Part shown: positions 6,864-15,125 of the stretch, one piece after another
How positions within the stretch are numbered: position 1 is the first letter of the stretch
How the letters are laid out: each line of letters starts with the position of its first letter
Assembly (NCBI GenBank): GCA_934747325.1
Contig: CAKVGW010000024.1
Span: 1 to 23,656 of the forward strand
Reading direction: 5' to 3'
DNA: 23,656 nt
Source of the DNA: an uncultured Candidatus Melainabacteria bacterium
GTDB taxonomy: Bacteria; Cyanobacteriota; Vampirovibrionia; Gastranaerophilales; Gastranaerophilaceae
Notes under the pieces: generated by a model
The model's database searches: none
What the model was told of the DNA's origin: nothing
The model's input: only the letters and a program-made list of their open reading frames with translations
Made by a program: the position numbers and the translations under genes

Positions 6864-7358
6864 CTATAAAAATTTTGCTTTAGATAAAACTTCATCATCT
6901 TCAAGCATTTCTTTTACATATTTAGCAACTTTGTCGTCTGCTTTTTCAATCATTCTATCCATTTCAGGTGAATCTTCAATAATCTTACCTTTTTTAATTG
7001 CTATATTAACTTCTTTTGTAGTTTTTTTATCCATTGTTATTGCATCTTTTAAAATTTCGCAAGCTAATTTAAATGTATCAGCAATGTTATGACTTGTGGT
7101 TTTAATTAATTTATTAAAATCGGCATTTTTTAATATTAAAGCACGTTCTTCAATGCCCTTTGCGCCTGTAATAAACATTTTAACATCACCGTTATTGTAG
7201 GCAATAAAATCGAAGCTATCTTTTGGGTAATCTTTTGTTCCGGTTTCAACAAACTTTTTAATAGCATCAGGATTTTTACCTTTTAATCTACCTGCAATTT
7301 CTTCTAAATTAACTTTCGCACCAAAATTTGGACTTGTTGAATTTATACTGTTGTTCAT
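6864..7358 (-). CDS. Unknown protein with N-terminal Phe-Gly-Ala tag
   Basis: I do not recognise this 164-aa protein. It opens with MNNSINSTSPNFGAK, nearly the same peptide as the downstream acetyltransferase, although the codons differ (Ser AGT against TCT, Gly GGT against GGA). The rest has a predicted alpha/beta part (about 30-85, including FDFIAYNNGDVKMFITGAKG) and a Lys/Glu-rich helical C-terminus (about 90-164). No signal peptide or membrane helix is seen. First gene of a two-gene operon; AGAAGGA lies 9 bases before the ATG. Pairing with a GNAT gene recalls toxin-antitoxin layouts, but neither the tag nor the size supports that strongly. Confidence 0.75.
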   Translation of the reverse strand: MNNSINSTSPNFGAKVNLEEIAGRLKGKNPDAIKKFVETGTKDYPKDSFDFIAYNNGDVKMFITGAKGIEERALILKNADFNKLIKTTSHNIADTFKLACEILKDAITMDKKTTKEVNIAIKKGKIIEDSPEMDRMIEKADDKVAKYVKEMLEDDEVLSKAKFL

Positions 7359-7492
7359 TCTGAAATTTCCTTCTGTTTTTTATCACACAATTTTGCTCTA
7401 TTTAAGTTTTGTGAAGGATGAAAATTGCCTAAAAATCGTAATTTGTTAATAAATCTTTACAAATATTTTTAAGACATAGACAGTAGTAAGAA

Positions 7493-7523
7493 GTCGTGTT
7501 GGACAATTCTTATCCGACACGAC
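7493..7523. repeat. GTCGTGTTGGA palindromic repeat, copy 2
   Basis: Arms 7493-7503 and 7513-7523 with one mismatch and a 9-base spacer CAATTCTTA. It is the same family as 5922-5952, in opposite orientation by spacer sequence. Confidence 0.82.
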
Positions 7524-7650
7524 TAAGACCGAAAATTCAATGTCATGTTCAATGAAAATGTTGAATACAACCTATTACTATTTTAAAAAATAATTTTAAA
7601 TGTTTACAATGTAACTAAAAAAAGCAATTTTATTAAATTTAAATACTTTA

Positions 7651-7656
7651 TATAAT
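7651..7656 (+). promoter_or_regulatory. -10 element of the JAMM-like gene
   Basis: A perfect TATAAT lies 19 bases before the ATG at 7676, which puts the expected transcript start near 7663, right at the Shine-Dalgarno AAGGA (7663-7667). The -35 region is weak (TTTTAT at 7628-7633). The very short leader is an inference. Confidence 0.5.
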
Positions 7657-7675
7657 TAGTAGAAGGAAATTGAAT

Positions 7676-8485
7676 ATGGGAAAAATTGAAACTCTTAAGT
7701 ATGGTTATTCTATGTTATGGAAAGCTCCGAAAGGAAAGATTAGTCCTAAAACCTTAGGTTATGTCTGCCCGAATGGTATAATCAATTTTCAATCTGCAGA
7801 AGCTGCCGAAAATTATGCAAAAAACAGATGTGTTTCAGCTTTACAGGGACATAAGCCTTTTGAAAGAGGAGTTATTGTTAAAGATAATAAAATTTTAGCA
7901 GAAATAAATGGTGAAGCTACGAATATAGAAACAAAAGCTCAAACATCTAAAATGAAGGTGGCAAGTTTTTATCATGGACATCCAACCAATGACAATGGAA
8001 CACTCCCATTATCATTAAATGATTATTTGGTAATGATTTCGCAAGAATTGAACAAAATAGTTGCTTTTAATAAGTATGGTGAACATTCAACAATGAAACA
8101 AAAAACAAAAAAATCTTTTTTGCAAACTATTTTGCCCAAAAGCGTTAAAGAAAAAGTTGATTTATTAATTACTCTTGGCAAAGGAAGTGTTGCGACAAAA
8201 GAATATGCAAATGAATATGCAAAATTGTTTCCAAAAGAAGTTCAAGAAAAAGTAAAACACAAAATGCACGAAAATATTGGAATGCCATACGCTGATAGCA
8301 GGGAACTAAAAGCGTGTAAACAAAGTCGATTTACTATAAAAGAATTTAGTGAAATTTCAACAAGAGAAAAAGAATGTACGCAAGATGGTTCACTCGCTAA
8401 TATGCTTGATAATTTATGGACAAAATTGTCAAAAAAACTTGATTTTAACTATGAAACGAACTTTTCTAATTTAAATAAACATTAA
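7676..8485 (+). CDS. Unknown protein with a JAMM/MPN-like metal site
   Basis: A possible zinc-dependent isopeptidase-like protein, 269 aa. Residues 61-68 read FERGVIVK, matching the Glu-containing strand of JAB/MPN+ domains (E63). Residues 98-102 read FYHGH followed by Pro, and S113 and D116 follow in LSLNDY, giving E...HxHP...SxxD. The usual spacing from the second His to Ser is 7; here it is 10, so the loop is longer. The region after it (VMISQELNKIVAFNKYGE) fits the next helix and strand of the fold. The C-terminal 130 residues are Lys-rich and unrecognised. Start: AAGGA is 8 bases before ATG 7676; an in-frame TTG at 7670 is too close. It is a lone plus-strand gene among minus-strand ones. 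Activity is unproven. Confidence 0.78.
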   Translation: MGKIETLKYGYSMLWKAPKGKISPKTLGYVCPNGIINFQSAEAAENYAKNRCVSALQGHKPFERGVIVKDNKILAEINGEATNIETKAQTSKMKVASFYHGHPTNDNGTLPLSLNDYLVMISQELNKIVAFNKYGEHSTMKQKTKKSFLQTILPKSVKEKVDLLITLGKGSVATKEYANEYAKLFPKEVQEKVKHKMHENIGMPYADSRELKACKQSRFTIKEFSEISTREKECTQDGSLANMLDNLWTKLSKKLDFNYETNFSNLNKH

Positions 8486-8530
8486 TTTTTATTTAAATTT
8501 TTTCTTATAAAAATGTTTTGTATTTATCTA

Positions 8531-8571
8531 AAATAAAAAAGCAAGGTGGGAATCGCTTACGCTTTTCCCAC
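8531..8571 (-). terminator. Terminator of the EF-hand-like gene
   Basis: On the minus strand GTGGGAA (8565-8571) pairs with TTCCCAC (8546-8552) over a 12-base loop, followed by CCTTGCTTTTTTATTT. It begins 14 bases past the stop codon. The convergent plus-strand gene ends at 8485 and has no T-run hairpin of its own, so this may serve both. Related sequence at 5870-5903. Confidence 0.62.
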
Positions 8572-8584
8572 ACTACTTTCTGTT

Positions 8585-9487
8585 TTAAGGGTTATTTCTT
8601 ACATATTCCGGTTTAAGATTTACACCGTCATGTGAAATGTAGTATATATTACCCTTTTCAGTCGTTACTTCGTAACGACCTTTGCCAATCGGTTTGGCTT
8701 GAACTTTTTTGCCATTTAATGTATAAGTTGTGTTTGTTAATGACAATTTCTTTACATCATTTGGTATAACATCGCCACTTTGTATCATAATACCATTTTT
8801 GACTGGATCTGTACCACTATAACAATGAGTCGCAACCAAAGTGTTTTTACCTTTTACTAATACTTTATCTTGATATAAATTAAATTTGTCTTTTCCATTT
8901 GACCAATCACTACTAGCAACAATTTTGCCATTTTTATCTTTTAACACGCCATGTTTGGTTTTATAATCGGCATAATATGTCATACCATTATCAAGTTTTT
9001 CTATTACATTATCAGCACACCCCCTTGAGTTAATTTTCTGTTCCAAAATTAAAGCATAGTTACTCGCAGCATATCCTTTACTAAATTTACTTTGTGTCAT
9101 ACTTTTTTCATATGTATAGACATCTCCATCATCATATATTTCTAAATCCTTTACCCACTTACCATTAGAATCGTAAGTTCTTGACATTTTTCTAGGATAT
9201 TCATGATTACATTCAGTACGAACTACCTTCGTAATATTTGATTTATATTTACTCAAATCTAAACCAAATGCTTGTTGCATTAATGCAACTTCATTTTGTC
9301 CATTTGCATTATTACTTTCGATAAAGCCACTACCGTCTTTGTCATAAAAAGCTCTTACTTTTGCAGTTTTCATATTATCAGGCAAACTTGTAAATTCAAT
9401 TACAATATTTTCCTTTTTTTGAGGTTGCGCTTTTCTTCGTGGTTGTGCAGTACCTTGCACTTGTCCTTCAATTCGTAGTTCTGCCAT
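8585..9487 (-). CDS. Unknown protein with an EF-hand-like loop
   Basis: I do not recognise a family for this 300-aa protein. Residues 1-27 are a Gln/Lys/Arg-rich tail (QPRRKAQPQKKE). Residues 49-60 read DKDGSGFIESNN, a calcium-loop pattern (D-x-D-G-S-G-x-I-E) with Asn instead of Glu at position 12. From about 95 on, short strand-turn units such as RTYDSNGKWVKDLEIYDDGD resemble the Y-D-x-x-G repeats of the J-domain protein. The C-terminus (230-300) looks like beta strands (KGRYEVTTEKGNIYYISHDG). No signal peptide is seen. AAAGGAG lies 7 bases before the ATG. Its upstream region is a copy of that of the J-domain gene, so the two are probably controlled alike. Confidence 0.8.
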   Translation of the reverse strand: MAELRIEGQVQGTAQPRRKAQPQKKENIVIEFTSLPDNMKTAKVRAFYDKDGSGFIESNNANGQNEVALMQQAFGLDLSKYKSNITKVVRTECNHEYPRKMSRTYDSNGKWVKDLEIYDDGDVYTYEKSMTQSKFSKGYAASNYALILEQKINSRGCADNVIEKLDNGMTYYADYKTKHGVLKDKNGKIVASSDWSNGKDKFNLYQDKVLVKGKNTLVATHCYSGTDPVKNGIMIQSGDVIPNDVKKLSLTNTTYTLNGKKVQAKPIGKGRYEVTTEKGNIYYISHDGVNLKPEYVRNNP

Positions 9488-9548
9488 ATGTTTTCTCCTT
9501 TATTCTTCGTGTAATACTTTTTCTTTTTTTTTACTTTTTTAATTCTCG

Positions 9549-9780
9549 TATATTGATAAAGTATTTCACTTTTTAAGAATTGCTTGAGGTTAACGCGGAA
9601 CGACTACTACTACGACTACTACTACGTTTGCGCAGATTGTAAAGATTTTTTTATTCAGCTTAATAATATTAAGAAATATTACAAACGCAAGCAGAACTTG
9701 GTAGGTAGTTGATAGGTTGCGTTAAACTATTTCATCCAGCACGGCAAACGTATAAACATTAATGGTGCAAAAAATTGCAC
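9549..9780. repeat. Duplicated upstream region, copy B
   Basis: This is homologous to 5512-5767 in the same orientation relative to the neighbouring minus-strand gene. It ends with GGTGCAAAAAATTGCAC, one arm of the hairpin element at 5751-5860. Differences are scattered substitutions and a shorter ACT tract, so the copies are not recent. Confidence 0.85.
9600..9625. repeat. Short form of the ACT-rich minisatellite
   Basis: Two 12-mers ACGACTACTACT plus two bases, bracketed by CGCGGA(A) and CGTTTGCGC as in copy A. The interrupting base is G here and A in copy A. It lies 112 bases upstream of the gene start at 9487. Confidence 0.88.
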
Positions 9781-9831
9781 AAGTTGCTTGAATGTTTTTG
9801 AACCGAAGTTCGTAAATGTTGTTCAATAAAA

Positions 9832-9863
9832 TTTACATATTAATTTTTTATTCATGTTAATAT
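9832..9863 (+). promoter_or_regulatory. Possible manC promoter
   Basis: TTTACA (9832-9837) could be the -35. TGT-TAATAT (9855-9863) could be an extended -10, but the spacing of 20 is long. TATAAT at 9861-9866 is an alternative -10 with a worse spacing. Confidence 0.3.
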
Positions 9864-9897
9864 AATATATAGTTAGGAGTATAAAAGGGGAGTTTTG

Positions 9898-11289
9898 ATG
9901 TACGGATTAATATTAGCAGGTGGTTCTGGAAGCAGATTGTGGCCTTTATCAAGAGAATTGTATCCAAAACAATTACTTAATATTCAAAATACTGAAAGTC
10001 TTTTGCAAGCAACTTTTGAACGATTGGAAGACTGTATGCCTGCACCTAATATTATCAGTATGACAGGTGTTAAGCATTTTTCTAATGTAAAATATCAGCT
10101 TTCATCTATCTATGATAAGGCGATTGTTTTATCTGAACCTATATCCAAAAACACGGCTCCTGCAATCGCTTTAGCGTCAAAATATATTATTGAAAAATTC
10201 AATATTGACCCTGTAATTTTGGTTGTACCTTCAGACCACCTTATCAGCGATACAGACAAATTCGTTGCAACTGTTAAAGATGGTGAAAAAATTGCAGAAA
10301 TGGGATATATTGTAACCTTTGGTATCAAACCATCTTATCCTGAAACAGGCTATGGTTATATTAATGTAACTAATACTCACATTGAAAGAGGATATAAGGT
10401 TAACAAGTTTGTAGAAAAACCAAATGCGAAACTTGCGCAAGAATATATTGATGACGGGAATTATTTTTGGAATAGCGGAATATTTATGTTCAAGGCTTCT
10501 GTTTTGTTAGAAGAATTGGCAAAATGTTCACCTGATATTTATTCAAATTTGAATAACTTTGATTTTTCAGACTCTGATGAAATTCCATTTACTGAGTATG
10601 ATAAAATGCCGTCAATTTCTATAGATTATGCAGTTATGGAAAAATCAGATAAAATCGCACTTCTTAAACTTGAAAGCGATTGGAACGATTTAGGCAGTTG
10701 GAAGTCAATTTATGATGTTAGCAAAAAAGACAAAGACGGCAATGTAAAAATCGGTCATGTTTTGGATGAGGGTTCTAAAAATTCTTTGATGTATTCATCT
10801 TCAAAACTTGTTGCAACAATCGGATTGGAAGATACAGTTATTGTTGAAACAGAAGACGCAATTTTGGCTTGTAAATCTGATAAAACTCAAGATGTTAAAA
10901 AGATTTTTGAAACTTTGAAACGTCAAAATGACAATACGCATTTAGTTCACAAAACCGTTTACAGACCGTGGGGATATTATACTGTTTTAGCAGAAGGCAA
11001 AGGCTTTTTAACTAAAATGATTCATGTAAATCCCGGACAAAAACTTTCTGTTCAATCACACAATCATAGAAGTGAACACTGGGTTGTTTTAGAAGGTATG
11101 GCAAAAGTTGTTTTGGAAGGCAAAGAACATATTCTAAGCCCAGGACATAGTATTGATATTGATGTTAAAGAAATCCATTCTTTGCAAAACCCATATCAAG
11201 ATAATTTGAAAATTATTGAAGTTCAAAAGGGTGATTTGTTAGTAGAAGAAGATATTATAAGATACGAAGACATGTACGGTAGAGTTTAA
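9898..11289 (+). CDS. manC: Mannose-1-phosphate guanylyltransferase, ManC type with cupin domain
   Basis: It makes GDP-mannose from mannose-1-phosphate and GTP in the cytoplasm, feeding surface polysaccharide synthesis. The nucleotidyltransferase domain opens with GGSGSRLWPLSRELYPKQ (about 8-25) and holds VVPSDHLI, FVEKPN and WNSGIFMF, then WNDLGSW near residue 260. The C-terminal part (about 350-463) is a type II phosphomannose isomerase-like cupin with RPWGYY, PGQKLSVQSHNHRSEHW and the closing HSL..NP region. The length of 463 aa is normal for the bifunctional family, though the isomerase activity is not guaranteed. AGGGGAG lies 5 bases before ATG 9898; the in-frame TTG three bases earlier is less likely. 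The phosphohexomutase at 15.1 kb and the export protein at 22.0 kb fit the same pathway. Confidence 0.95.
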   Translation: MYGLILAGGSGSRLWPLSRELYPKQLLNIQNTESLLQATFERLEDCMPAPNIISMTGVKHFSNVKYQLSSIYDKAIVLSEPISKNTAPAIALASKYIIEKFNIDPVILVVPSDHLISDTDKFVATVKDGEKIAEMGYIVTFGIKPSYPETGYGYINVTNTHIERGYKVNKFVEKPNAKLAQEYIDDGNYFWNSGIFMFKASVLLEELAKCSPDIYSNLNNFDFSDSDEIPFTEYDKMPSISIDYAVMEKSDKIALLKLESDWNDLGSWKSIYDVSKKDKDGNVKIGHVLDEGSKNSLMYSSSKLVATIGLEDTVIVETEDAILACKSDKTQDVKKIFETLKRQNDNTHLVHKTVYRPWGYYTVLAEGKGFLTKMIHVNPGQKLSVQSHNHRSEHWVVLEGMAKVVLEGKEHILSPGHSIDIDVKEIHSLQNPYQDNLKIIEVQKGDLLVEEDIIRYEDMYGRV

Positions 11290-11350
11290 TTTTTTTCTTG
11301 TATTTATTGACTATATTCTATATTTGTAGTAGAAAGATTTTGTAAGAAAT

Positions 11351-11356
11351 TATAAT
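11351..11356 (+). promoter_or_regulatory. -10 element before the small tagged membrane protein
   Basis: A perfect TATAAT ends directly at the ATG at 11357. The expected transcript start (near 11363) lies past that ATG, so translation should use the ATG at 11372. No good -35 is seen (TTGTAG at a 21-base spacing). Confidence 0.45.
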
Positions 11357-11371
11357 ATGGACACAGGGAAT

Positions 11372-11713
11372 ATGAGAATAAATAGCATAGGAGTTAATTA
11401 CTCAGGTAATTATGCTCAAAAAAATAAACGTATCGTAAAACAACAAACACCGGTATTTCAAGCTAACAAAGGTTGTGCAAGATTTTTGGGCGTATCTTTG
11501 GGCGGAATTGGTACTATAGGCACAGCAAGTTTGTTGAGTGTTTTAGGTCAAGCAATATCAGATGTTGATATAGCAGCTTTTTCTGCAATTGTTGGTTCAG
11601 TATTTGCGGCATTTGGGTATGACGAAGGTCAGAATTTGGATAAAATTATTGAAGATGGTAAAAAGAACATAGACAATTTTGAAAAAACACATGGGCTTTC
11701 TGATAAAAAGTAA
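11372..11713 (+). CDS. Small membrane protein with N-terminal tag, unknown function
   Basis: A 113-aa protein I do not recognise. Residues 1-30 are polar and basic (MRINSIGVNYSG..., then TPVFQANKG), resembling in layout the tags MNNSIN...SPNFGAK of the genes at 6.0-7.4 kb: an Asn-Ser-Ile start and a Pro-x-Phe-x-Ala end. Residues 35-88 hold two Gly/Ala-rich hydrophobic stretches (GVSLGGIGTIGTASLLSVLG and AAFSAIVGSVFAAFG), likely a membrane hairpin. The end is charged (DKIIEDGKKNIDNFEK). The start at 11372 is preferred to 11357 because of the overlapping -10 box and because AGGG lies just before it. It ends 21 bases before mtaB. Confidence 0.68.
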   Translation: MRINSIGVNYSGNYAQKNKRIVKQQTPVFQANKGCARFLGVSLGGIGTIGTASLLSVLGQAISDVDIAAFSAIVGSVFAAFGYDEGQNLDKIIEDGKKNIDNFEKTHGLSDKK

Positions 11714-11719
11714 TCTTCG

Positions 11720-11728
11720 TGTTACAAT
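11720..11728 (+). promoter_or_regulatory. Extended -10 promoter of mtaB, possibly leaderless
   Basis: TGT-TACAAT, then six bases, then the mtaB ATG: the same layout as at uvrA. No Shine-Dalgarno sequence precedes mtaB. The -35 region is weak. Confidence 0.5.
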
Positions 11729-11734
11729 ACTTCA

Positions 11735-12982
11735 ATGAAGAAAAAGTTTTATCTAAAATCAATGGGATGTAAGTCTAACCAATTTGAAGGGCAGATTGTT
11801 GCTCAAAATTTGGTTGAAGCCGGTTATATTCAAGTAAAAAAACAAGAGGATTCAGATTATTATATTCTGAATTCTTGTTCTGTTACGCATAAGAGCGATA
11901 ATGAAGCCTTATATTTATTAAGACACGCTCATAGTTTAGGTTTGAAAACTATTTTGACAGGATGTGTTGCGCAAATTGAAAAAGAAAAGTTACTGGCTGA
12001 ACCTTATATAGATTATGTTTACGGCAACGAAGACAAGTTTAAGATTGCAGAACTATTGGAAGAAAATAAAGAATTTGCAGTAAAAGATTTGATGAGCGAA
12101 CAAGAATTTTGTAAAGTTACTCTTGAAGACACTACAAAAACTCGCATAAGTTTAAAAATTCAAGATGGTTGTGATAATAGATGTTCTTATTGTGTAATAC
12201 CTTATGGCAGAGGAAAATCAAGAAGTGCAGATTCGGACTTTATTATTAATGAAATAAATAAATATGTTGAGCACGGGTACAAAGAAGTTATTTTAACAGG
12301 TATTCATATTGGGCTTTGGGGTAAAGAGTTTGATAAAGAAATTTTGGATTTACTTAAAGAAATAGAAAAAAGAACTTCTATTCCAAGATATCGTTTGGGT
12401 TCATTAAATCCGCATGAAATCACACCTGAACTTTTAAACTTTCTTCAATCAAGCGAGAAATTTTGTCCGCATTTTCATCTTTCTTTGCAGTCTGCTTGTA
12501 ATAGAACATTGAAGAGAATGAACAGACATTACAGCGTAGAATTTTATCTTGACCAAATAGAAGATATTGTTTCACGCTTTGAAAGACCGTTTTTGGGAAG
12601 TGATATTATTGCAGGATTTGTCGGTGAAACAGAAGAAGATTTTTTGACTACAGTAGAAAATCTTAAGAAATCTAAACTTTCTCAAATTCACACATTCCCG
12701 TATTCAATAAGAAGAGGTACGATAGCAGAAAAGATGGAAGGTCATTTGCCTGATAAAATTAAGGATGAGCGTGCAACCGTTATTAAAAAGATTTCAGCCG
12801 AAAAATATCAAGAGTTTGTAAATTCAAATATAGGGCATGAGGCAGAAGTTTTGATTGAAAAACGTCTTGATAAAAGTGGGAAATTTAAAGGTGTAACAAG
12901 AAATTATTTGACATTATTGTTGGATGATGGCGAATTTAACAGTTTAAAGAATGTAATTGTGAAAAAAGATATGATTAAATAG
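11735..12982 (+). CDS. mtaB: MtaB-type tRNA t6A methylthiotransferase (radical SAM)
   Basis: MtaB adds a methylthio group to N6-threonylcarbamoyladenosine at position 37 of tRNAs that read ANN codons. The N-terminal UPF0004 domain carries three cluster cysteines: C12 (SMGCKSNQFEG), C48 (NSCSVT) and C77 (TGCVAQ). The radical SAM motif is CDNRCSYC (C146, C150, C153) followed by VIPYGRGKSRS, the MtaB form rather than the MiaB form. Later motifs SLQSACNRTLKRMNRHY and DIIAGFVGETEEDF are standard. The last 55 residues are a short TRAM-like end. At 415 aa it is of normal length. No ribosome site is seen; see the promoter entry. Confidence 0.93.
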   Translation: MKKKFYLKSMGCKSNQFEGQIVAQNLVEAGYIQVKKQEDSDYYILNSCSVTHKSDNEALYLLRHAHSLGLKTILTGCVAQIEKEKLLAEPYIDYVYGNEDKFKIAELLEENKEFAVKDLMSEQEFCKVTLEDTTKTRISLKIQDGCDNRCSYCVIPYGRGKSRSADSDFIINEINKYVEHGYKEVILTGIHIGLWGKEFDKEILDLLKEIEKRTSIPRYRLGSLNPHEITPELLNFLQSSEKFCPHFHLSLQSACNRTLKRMNRHYSVEFYLDQIEDIVSRFERPFLGSDIIAGFVGETEEDFLTTVENLKKSKLSQIHTFPYSIRRGTIAEKMEGHLPDKIKDERATVIKKISAEKYQEFVNSNIGHEAEVLIEKRLDKSGKFKGVTRNYLTLLLDDGEFNSLKNVIVKKDMIK

Positions 12983-12986
12983 GTAT

Positions 12987-13016
12987 TTTACAAAAATCCA
13001 TTTTTCATGATATCAT
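12987..13016 (+). promoter_or_regulatory. Predicted gatC promoter
   Basis: TTTACA (-35, 12987-12992), 18-base spacer ending in TGA, then TATCAT (-10, 13011-13016). It begins 4 bases after the mtaB stop. The expected start near 13023 leaves an 18-base leader with GGAG, and rules against the in-frame TTG at 13026 as the start. Confidence 0.55.
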
Positions 13017-13040
13017 ATATAAATATTGGAGTGGAAAATT

Positions 13041-13322
13041 ATGATTACAATAAAAGATGTAGAACACGTAGCAAAGTTAGCACGTTTAGAATTGACAGAA
13101 GATGAAAAAGAAAAATTCACTAAACAATTGGGCGATGTTTTGAAACACGTTGACGCAATGAACGAAGTTGATACTTCTGACGTAGAACCGATGGCACACG
13201 CAATCGACTTTGTGAACGTAATGAGAGAAGACAAAGTTTATTACGAACAAACAAAAGAAGAACTGATGAAGAACGCACCGGACGAAGAGAACGGATTCTT
13301 TAGAGTTCCAAAAATTAATTAG
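13041..13322 (+). CDS. gatC: GatC, subunit C of Asp/Glu-tRNA amidotransferase
   Basis: GatC is the small scaffold subunit of the GatCAB complex, which turns Asp-tRNA(Asn) or Glu-tRNA(Gln) into the amide form. The 93-aa protein carries the family pattern: VEHVAKLARLELTEDEKEKF at 7-26, LGDVLKHVDAMNEVDTSDVEPM at 30-51, and the conserved end with LMKNAPDEENGFFRVPKI. The ATG at 13041 has GGAG about 9 bases upstream. gatA and gatB are not in this window; gatC stands alone with its own promoter and terminator, which is common in bacteria that scatter these genes. Confidence 0.95.
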   Translation: MITIKDVEHVAKLARLELTEDEKEKFTKQLGDVLKHVDAMNEVDTSDVEPMAHAIDFVNVMREDKVYYEQTKEELMKNAPDEENGFFRVPKIN

Positions 13323-13324
13323 TT

Positions 13325-13356
13325 AAAAAAAAGAGGGGTAACTGCCCCTCTTTTTT
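13325..13356 (+). terminator. Rho-independent terminator of gatC
   Basis: GAGGGG (13333-13338) pairs with CCCCTC (13345-13350) over a 6-base loop, with eight A before and six T after. Two bases past the gatC stop. It can probably work in both directions. Confidence 0.9.
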
Positions 13357-13380
13357 GTATTTATTATTAGCGGGTGGACA

Positions 13381-13414
13381 CCTCATCCCAACACATTTTT
13401 CAAGGAGAGGGAGT
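13381..13414. repeat. Degraded REP-like element upstream of pyrG
   Basis: CCTCATCCCA and GGAGAGGGAGTT resemble the ends of the elements at 1793 and 2594, with the middle changed. It lies 25 bases before the pyrG start. Confidence 0.4.
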
Positions 13415-13417
13415 TAA

Positions 13418-15052
<1,635 letters not shown>

Positions 15053-15072
15053 TTTTGGGAATAATAAAATAA

Positions 15073-15108
15073 ACAAAAAAATAGGCGGCTTATTAAGCCG
15101 CCTATTTT
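15073..15108. terminator. Bidirectional terminator between pyrG and the phosphohexomutase gene
   Basis: ATAGGCGGCTT (15081-15091) pairs perfectly with AAGCCGCCTAT (15095-15105) over a 3-base loop, with an A-run before and TTTT after. It lies between two convergent genes, 28 bases past the pyrG stop and 20 from the other stop. Confidence 0.92.
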
Positions 15109-15125
15109 CGTATGAACGTTATGAT

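Larger units (their letters stand above)
7359..7675. other. Divergent intergenic region (317 bases)
   Basis: It separates a minus-strand operon from a plus-strand gene and must hold both promoters. On the plus side a perfect TATAAT is seen at 7651-7656. The middle holds a GTCGTGTTGGA palindrome (7493-7523). The rest is plain AT-rich DNA in which I see no gene. Confidence 0.7.
9488..9897. other. Divergent intergenic region (410 bases)
   Basis: The left 60% is copy B of the duplicated upstream region. The right part is AT-rich and holds the probable manC promoter and its ribosome site. No gene is seen. Confidence 0.75.

Noticed and set aside
6045..7358. The unknown protein plus GNAT pair as a toxin-antitoxin system
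   Set aside because: The layout recalls GNAT toxin pairs, but the first protein has no DNA-binding RHH/HTH signature, the GNAT protein is longer than TacT-type toxins, and both carry the same N-terminal tag.
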